Assembly: GCA_019637075.1 (NCBI GenBank)
Contig: JAHBWI010000010.1
Coordinates: forward strand, 1 to 64,000
Length of the DNA: 64,000 nucleotides
DNA from: Nitrospiraceae bacterium
Lineage (GTDB): Bacteria; Nitrospirota; Nitrospiria; Nitrospirales; Nitrospiraceae
Reading direction: 5' to 3'
Positions within the stretch are counted from its first letter, which is position 1, and the number at the start of each line of letters is the position of its first letter. The translations under genes and the position numbers were made by a program. The notes under the pieces were generated by a model. The model worked only from the letters and a program-made list of their open reading frames with translations, was not told the DNA's origin and made no database searches. Shown here one piece after another: positions 60,656-64,000 of this stretch.

Positions 60656-62167
60656 ATGAGTCTTGGCATGGTGGTCGGCGGAGGGATCGGGTTGGTCGCC
60701 GCTGTCCTCTTGCCTCTCCTCGGTGTCGCCTACCTCTCCTATCGCCGTGGGCGAAACATTCCCATTCTCGTGCTGCTGGCAGGCCCGCTGGCGTTGCTGC
60801 TGGGCGGGGTCGCCATCTTCATCCACAGCGAGGCAGGTCCCGATCTCTCTCCGTTGGCTCGCTCGGCCGTCAATGTTGCGGCAGCGATGGGCGCGGCGTT
60901 TTTCCTCTTTACTATCCTCGATTTCCTGATCATCGGCGAATTCCTGATCGAGCGTGGAAACCGGTATATCCCCGACGTCGTCCGCCAAATTCTGATCGGC
61001 GTGGAGGTGGTCGCTGCGGGGGTGTTGTTCCTCTGGCTCATCATGGGCATCAACCTTGTTGCCTTGGTCGCGTTGCCCACCGTGGCGGCGGCTGTGGTTG
61101 GTGTGGCGTTGAAGGATACGTTGGCGCGATTCTTCGCCGGGATTGAACTTGGCAAGGTGGTCAAGGTCGGCGATTGGATCTCGACCATGGAGAAGGAAGG
61201 GCTGGTCACGCATATCGGTATGGAGCATGTCACGCTGAAGACGCGCGAGCAGGATACGATCTCGCTCCCGAACGACAGCGTGATTAGTGCCGGGGTGACG
61301 AACTATAACCGACCTACGACGACGCATCTCTGCTCAGTCTATGTCGATGCGGCCTATCGGACTCCCCCGGAAATCGTCTGCGAGACGCTGGTCGAGGCCG
61401 CGTCCGCAGCCCCGGGTGTGCTGGCCGAACCCAAGCCTTATTCAATGGTCACGAACTTCGGCGAATCGGCTATTCAATATCGCGTCAAGTTTCCAATCTC
61501 CGATTACGCCCGCTATCCGGTCATCGAAAGCCAAGTGCGGACCTACATCTGGCATGCCTTTGCCAGACGAGGGATCGAGATTCCATTCCCGCAGCGCGTG
61601 TTGCATCAAACGTCGGAGGCGCCGAGCGATCCACTCGACAAGACCATCCACCGTATCGTCGGCCGCCTGACGGTAATCGATTTCTTAGCTGCGCTGGATG
61701 AAAAGCAACTGGAAACTTTGGCCCGTGAGGCTCGGCTGGAAAGCTATCTGCCGGGTGAGCGGGTGGTGCGACAGGGCGACCCCGGACAAGACCTGTTTGT
61801 CATCGTATCCGGCAAGGCTGATGTGCGGCTGGAGCAGGGCGGGTTGAGTTCAGTGGTGACGACGCTGGGAGCCGGGCAGTTTTTTGGAGAAATGTCGCTC
61901 CTGACCGGTGAACCCCGGTCTGCGACGGTGGTAGCTGCTGAGACTCTGCAGGTGATTGCGGTCGGCAAGGATGCCCTTCTTCAGGTGGTGCAACAGGATC
62001 GACGACTGGTTGAGCAAATTGGCGAGGTCGTGGCCCGTCGGCATGCCGCCACGGCTGCAGCGAAGGCACAGCTATCCAAGGAGGCCGCGGCGTTGGCCGC
62101 CTCCTCGCAAGCAAAGTCATTGGTTGAACGGATTCAGAATTTTCTCTGGGGACCGAAGAGCCATTAG
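60656..62167 (+). CDS. MscS-type channel with cyclic-nucleotide-binding domain
   Basis: 503 residues. Four to five membrane helices (to about residue 165) end in the pore-lining and beta region of MscS (GVALKDTLARFFAGIELGKV, VGDWISTMEKEGLVTHIGME, LPNDSVISAGVTNY). A cyclic-nucleotide-binding domain occupies about 345-460 (GERVVRQGDPGQDLFVIVSG, then GAGQFFGEMSLLTGEPRSAT). Such fusions open in response to cAMP or cGMP, or to membrane tension, and release solutes under osmotic stress. The tail ends in an Ala-rich helix. It meets the DUF192 gene tail to tail with a four-base overlap. Confidence 0.9.
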   Translation: MSLGMVVGGGIGLVAAVLLPLLGVAYLSYRRGRNIPILVLLAGPLALLLGGVAIFIHSEAGPDLSPLARSAVNVAAAMGAAFFLFTILDFLIIGEFLIERGNRYIPDVVRQILIGVEVVAAGVLFLWLIMGINLVALVALPTVAAAVVGVALKDTLARFFAGIELGKVVKVGDWISTMEKEGLVTHIGMEHVTLKTREQDTISLPNDSVISAGVTNYNRPTTTHLCSVYVDAAYRTPPEIVCETLVEAASAAPGVLAEPKPYSMVTNFGESAIQYRVKFPISDYARYPVIESQVRTYIWHAFARRGIEIPFPQRVLHQTSEAPSDPLDKTIHRIVGRLTVIDFLAALDEKQLETLAREARLESYLPGERVVRQGDPGQDLFVIVSGKADVRLEQGGLSSVVTTLGAGQFFGEMSLLTGEPRSATVVAAETLQVIAVGKDALLQVVQQDRRLVEQIGEVVARRHAATAAAKAQLSKEAAALAASSQAKSLVERIQNFLWGPKSH

Positions 62168-62619
62168 GGCACTTTGAAATCAAGGCGCATGCCGCGCTGC
62201 AATTCAAGCGCCTCCGCCCGCCCGCTGCCGAGTTCCAGGACATACAGCGCGCCGATATTCGGCCGGTATTGGGGGCAGCTGTCGTCTTGGTAGGTACAAA
62301 TCGGGACGTTGTGCTCGATATGGACGATCTTCTTCCTGTCGTCCATCCAGATAATATCCAGCGGGATTTTCGTGTTCTTCATCCAGAAGGTGTGGGGCTG
62401 CGCGTCTCCGAAGGTGAACAACATCCCTCGATCATCCGCCAGGTGTTCTCGAAACATCAGACCTTTCGCCCGTTTCATGGGCGTGTCAGCCAACTCAGCC
62501 GATATCGTCGCGCCTTTGGGCGTTTTCACGGCAATGAGTGTTTCCGGCTCTTCCGCGGGGCTCAAGGAGGCCAACATTAGCGTCACTATCACGCCAAGGA
62601 TCGAGAATCTGATACGCAT
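62164..62619 (-). CDS. Exported DUF192 protein
   Basis: 151 residues. A signal peptide (FSILGVIVTLMLASLSPAEE) precedes the DUF192 domain: LADTPMKRAKGLMFRE, GMLFTFGDAQPHTFWMKNTK, IPLDIIWMD and LELGSGRAEALELQ. The fold is a small beta-barrel of unknown function found across bacteria and archaea. It converges on the channel gene. Confidence 0.88.
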   Translation of the reverse strand: MRIRFSILGVIVTLMLASLSPAEEPETLIAVKTPKGATISAELADTPMKRAKGLMFREHLADDRGMLFTFGDAQPHTFWMKNTKIPLDIIWMDDRKKIVHIEHNVPICTYQDDSCPQYRPNIGALYVLELGSGRAEALELQRGMRLDFKVP

Positions 62620-62755
62620 AGGCGCATCCTAGCGAGGCCGGTATAGGGTCGTCAAGGCAGCGGACTTCCGTGAGACCGCCGTCGGACCTTGCCTTGCATT
62701 TCGCTCAATGCGTGTGCCATCCTCATCACCCTGCGATGTCCAAGGAGGCTCCGTT

Positions 62756-62941
62756 ATGAAAGAAAAGCGCCGGGTGCTGTACAAGAAGGGCGTGTTTGTG
62801 TGCCCGAAATGCCGTCAATCCTATGTGCAGGAAAAGTGGATCGAGGAGTTTCGAATCCGCTGCCACAAGTGCGACTACCGAGGTACGTTGACCGAGGTGT
62901 CCGTCGAAGAGCACATGGACGAGGAAACGGTTCGCTACTAG
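62756..62941 (+). CDS. Small zinc-ribbon protein
   Basis: 61 residues from ATG 62756 with AAGGAGG upstream. Two pairs of cysteines, CPKC and CHKC, lie 17 residues apart in VFVCPKCRQSYVQEKW and RIRCHKCDYRG, and can bind one zinc. An acidic tail follows. Small ribbons bind nucleic acid or protein. No family name can be given. Confidence 0.7.
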   Translation: MKEKRRVLYKKGVFVCPKCRQSYVQEKWIEEFRIRCHKCDYRGTLTEVSVEEHMDEETVRY

Positions 62942-63003
62942 GGAAGACACTGTTCCCGTCGGCCATCGTGAGTTCAGCCCCGTTGCAAAGGGGCGTGCCG
63001 ATC

Positions 63004-63031
63004 GCGCCTCAGTCACCTCGCACTGAGGCGC
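63004..63031 (+). terminator. Terminator-like hairpin after the zinc-ribbon gene
   Basis: GCGCCTCAGT (63004-63013) pairs perfectly with ACTGAGGCGC (63022-63031) with an 8-base loop; AGCTTTCAT follows. Confidence 0.7.
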
Positions 63032-63157
63032 AGCTTTCATACCTCCTGTTGAGTTGACTTATTCTTAGGCATTGGGCCCTGTCTGTTTCTTCCAATCGTC
63101 TCCATCCAGCCGCATCCGCGTCGGGAGCGGTTTCTAACTTTGTGAATGAGGCCTGAT

Positions 63158-63760
63158 ATGAACAAGTGGATCTCGTGCATCCTGCTGTGCATCGGCTGGT
63201 TGATGGGAGCGGCAGATCCTGGATTGGCCGATTCGCCGGAACCGGTCCTCCATGTTCTGGTAGCTTACCATTCTCTTTCCGGTCAGACGGAAAAGATGGC
63301 GGAGGCCGTTGCTCATGGAGCTCGCGGAGTCGCTCGGACCGAAGTCATTCTGAAACGTGTGCGGCAGGTGACGGCCGAAGATCTATTCGGGGCAGATGCC
63401 ATCGTCCTGGGGTCGCCGGTGTATTGGTCCAATATGGCAGGGGAGGTGAAAGCGTTCATCGACGATTGGCAATTCAAGTTCGGCGTGTTTCCCGAATTCA
63501 AGCTGAAGAATCGGGTCGGCGCGGCATTCGCTACCGGTGGACAGATCTCGAGCGGCAAGGAATTGACGATGCTCTCGATTCTCGCGGCGATGCTCGGCAA
63601 CTATATGATCGTGGTGAGCGGGGGCGGTGCATTTGGGGCATCTGCTACGACGGAAGGGGACAGCCCTGGCATTGATGAGAAAGAATTGGCTGCGGCCCGT
63701 GAGCTCGGGCAACGGGTGGCCGAGGTGGCTTGGGCTGTGAAAAAAGGCTTCGGCCGGTAG
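63158..63760 (+). CDS. Flavodoxin/WrbA-like protein with a signal peptide
   Basis: 200 residues from ATG 63158 with GAGG six bases upstream. An N-terminal signal peptide (WISCILLCIGWLMGAADPGLA-D) is followed by a flavodoxin fold. YHSLSGQTEKMAEAVAHG is the FMN phosphate-binding loop, GSPVYWSNMAGEVKAFID is the second FMN site, and ATGGQISSGKELTMLSIL follows as in WrbA-type NAD(P)H:quinone oxidoreductases. These enzymes are normally cytoplasmic; the leader suggests export or membrane attachment, which is unusual for a flavodoxin. Confidence 0.82.
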   Translation: MNKWISCILLCIGWLMGAADPGLADSPEPVLHVLVAYHSLSGQTEKMAEAVAHGARGVARTEVILKRVRQVTAEDLFGADAIVLGSPVYWSNMAGEVKAFIDDWQFKFGVFPEFKLKNRVGAAFATGGQISSGKELTMLSILAAMLGNYMIVVSGGGAFGASATTEGDSPGIDEKELAAARELGQRVAEVAWAVKKGFGR

Positions 63761-63805
63761 CGCTACTGGTAGGCAGGTAACAATCGGGAACGAGCAGAGG
63801 AGAGG

Positions 63806-64000
63806 TCAGGACGCGATCTTATTTCCCAAACCGTCCAAGTGGCTCTGAGCCAGCGCGACAAGCTCGTGGATGTTCTTGGCGCAGCGACCGCAACATCCCT
63901 TGTCGCGAAGTCCGAACTCAGCGATAAGCTGGCGGGTCGTCACGCAGCCTGTTCGGCCAGCTTCCCGCACATCCGATTCAGTCAACCCTTTGCAGAGGCA
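63806..64000 (-). CDS. BFD-like [2Fe-2S] protein (partial, N-terminus outside the window)
   Basis: The minus-strand frame runs in from the right edge and ends at a TGA (63808-63806), giving 64 residues. It begins CLCKGLTESDVREAG and contains KGCCGRCAKNIHEL. CxC with a later CxxC, here CLC and CCGRC, is the pattern of bacterioferritin-associated ferredoxin (BFD) and of the similar domain in NirB and other enzymes. It may be a standalone BFD or the end of a larger protein. BFD releases iron from bacterioferritin. Confidence 0.75.
   Translation of the reverse strand, partial: CLCKGLTESDVREAGRTGCVTTRQLIAEFGLRDKGCCGRCAKNIHELVALAQSHLDGLGNKIAS

Noticed and set aside
1-64000. tRNA, rRNA, CRISPR array, insertion sequence or prophage
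   Set aside because: Gaps were read for cloverleaf, repeat-spacer, transposase and integrase signs; none was found. Only short direct or inverted repeats are present.

Overview
The window (64 kb, GC-rich) looks like a chromosomal segment of a nitrite-oxidising Nitrospira. The reasons are a 3' end of a gene matching nitrite oxidoreductase beta subunit (NxrB) at the left edge, two NxrC-like (DMSO-reductase gamma / ethylbenzene dehydrogenase-type) subunits, a TorD-type molybdoenzyme chaperone, two bd-like oxidase subunit I paralogues surrounded by c-type cytochromes, and a Pup-type protein tag gene. Assignment to the genus is by recognition of these sequences, not by a database search.

Layout. 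1-10.6 kb: NxrB end, an exported coiled-coil protein, a 1622-residue multicopper oxidase behind a long structured leader, then two blue-copper-like secreted proteins flanking a LolA-like protein and a HEAT/TPR protein. 10.8-26 kb: a long, nearly gapless respiratory cluster holding an O-methyltransferase, a DUF420 membrane protein, a protein with a PCP-reductase-type domain, an unknown membrane protein, bd-like oxidase A, a DUF3047 protein, a glycine-rich membrane protein, two SUMF1-like proteins, three very small membrane-protein genes, bd-like oxidase B and three membrane-anchored c-type cytochromes (one fused to an NxrC-like domain). It ends at a near-perfect terminator.

26-38.4 kb is mostly housekeeping: mobA, a family 9 glycosyltransferase, argS, tgt, yajC-secD-secF, then a PAS histidine kinase with an NtrC-type sigma-54 activator. 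38.4-53.4 kb is a second NXR-related block: a WD40 protein (minus), a protein with an HExxH motif, a NapF/NapG-like ferredoxin, TorD-like chaperone, NxrC, a cobalamin-type radical SAM protein, an unknown membrane protein, a TPR protein, TatA, an NHL protein, a second NxrC-like protein, a PDZ-like protein and two adjacent pentaheme cytochromes. 53.4-64 kb: a small minus-strand gene, K+-independent H+-pyrophosphatase, an orphan Pup, recJ, relA/spoT, an MscS channel with a cyclic-nucleotide domain, a DUF192 protein, a small zinc ribbon, an exported flavodoxin and a partial BFD-like [2Fe-2S] protein.

How it fits together (inference): NXR feeds nitrite electrons through periplasmic and membrane c-type cytochromes to a bd-like oxidase that lacks the quinol-site GRQPW motif and has no CydB partner here. 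The 14-26 kb cluster therefore reads as a candidate cytochrome c-linked bd-like terminal oxidase with unusual small subunits. The TorD, ferredoxin, TatA and NxrC genes serve maturation, export and electron exit of the molybdoenzyme. No tRNA, rRNA, CRISPR, IS element or phage gene was seen.
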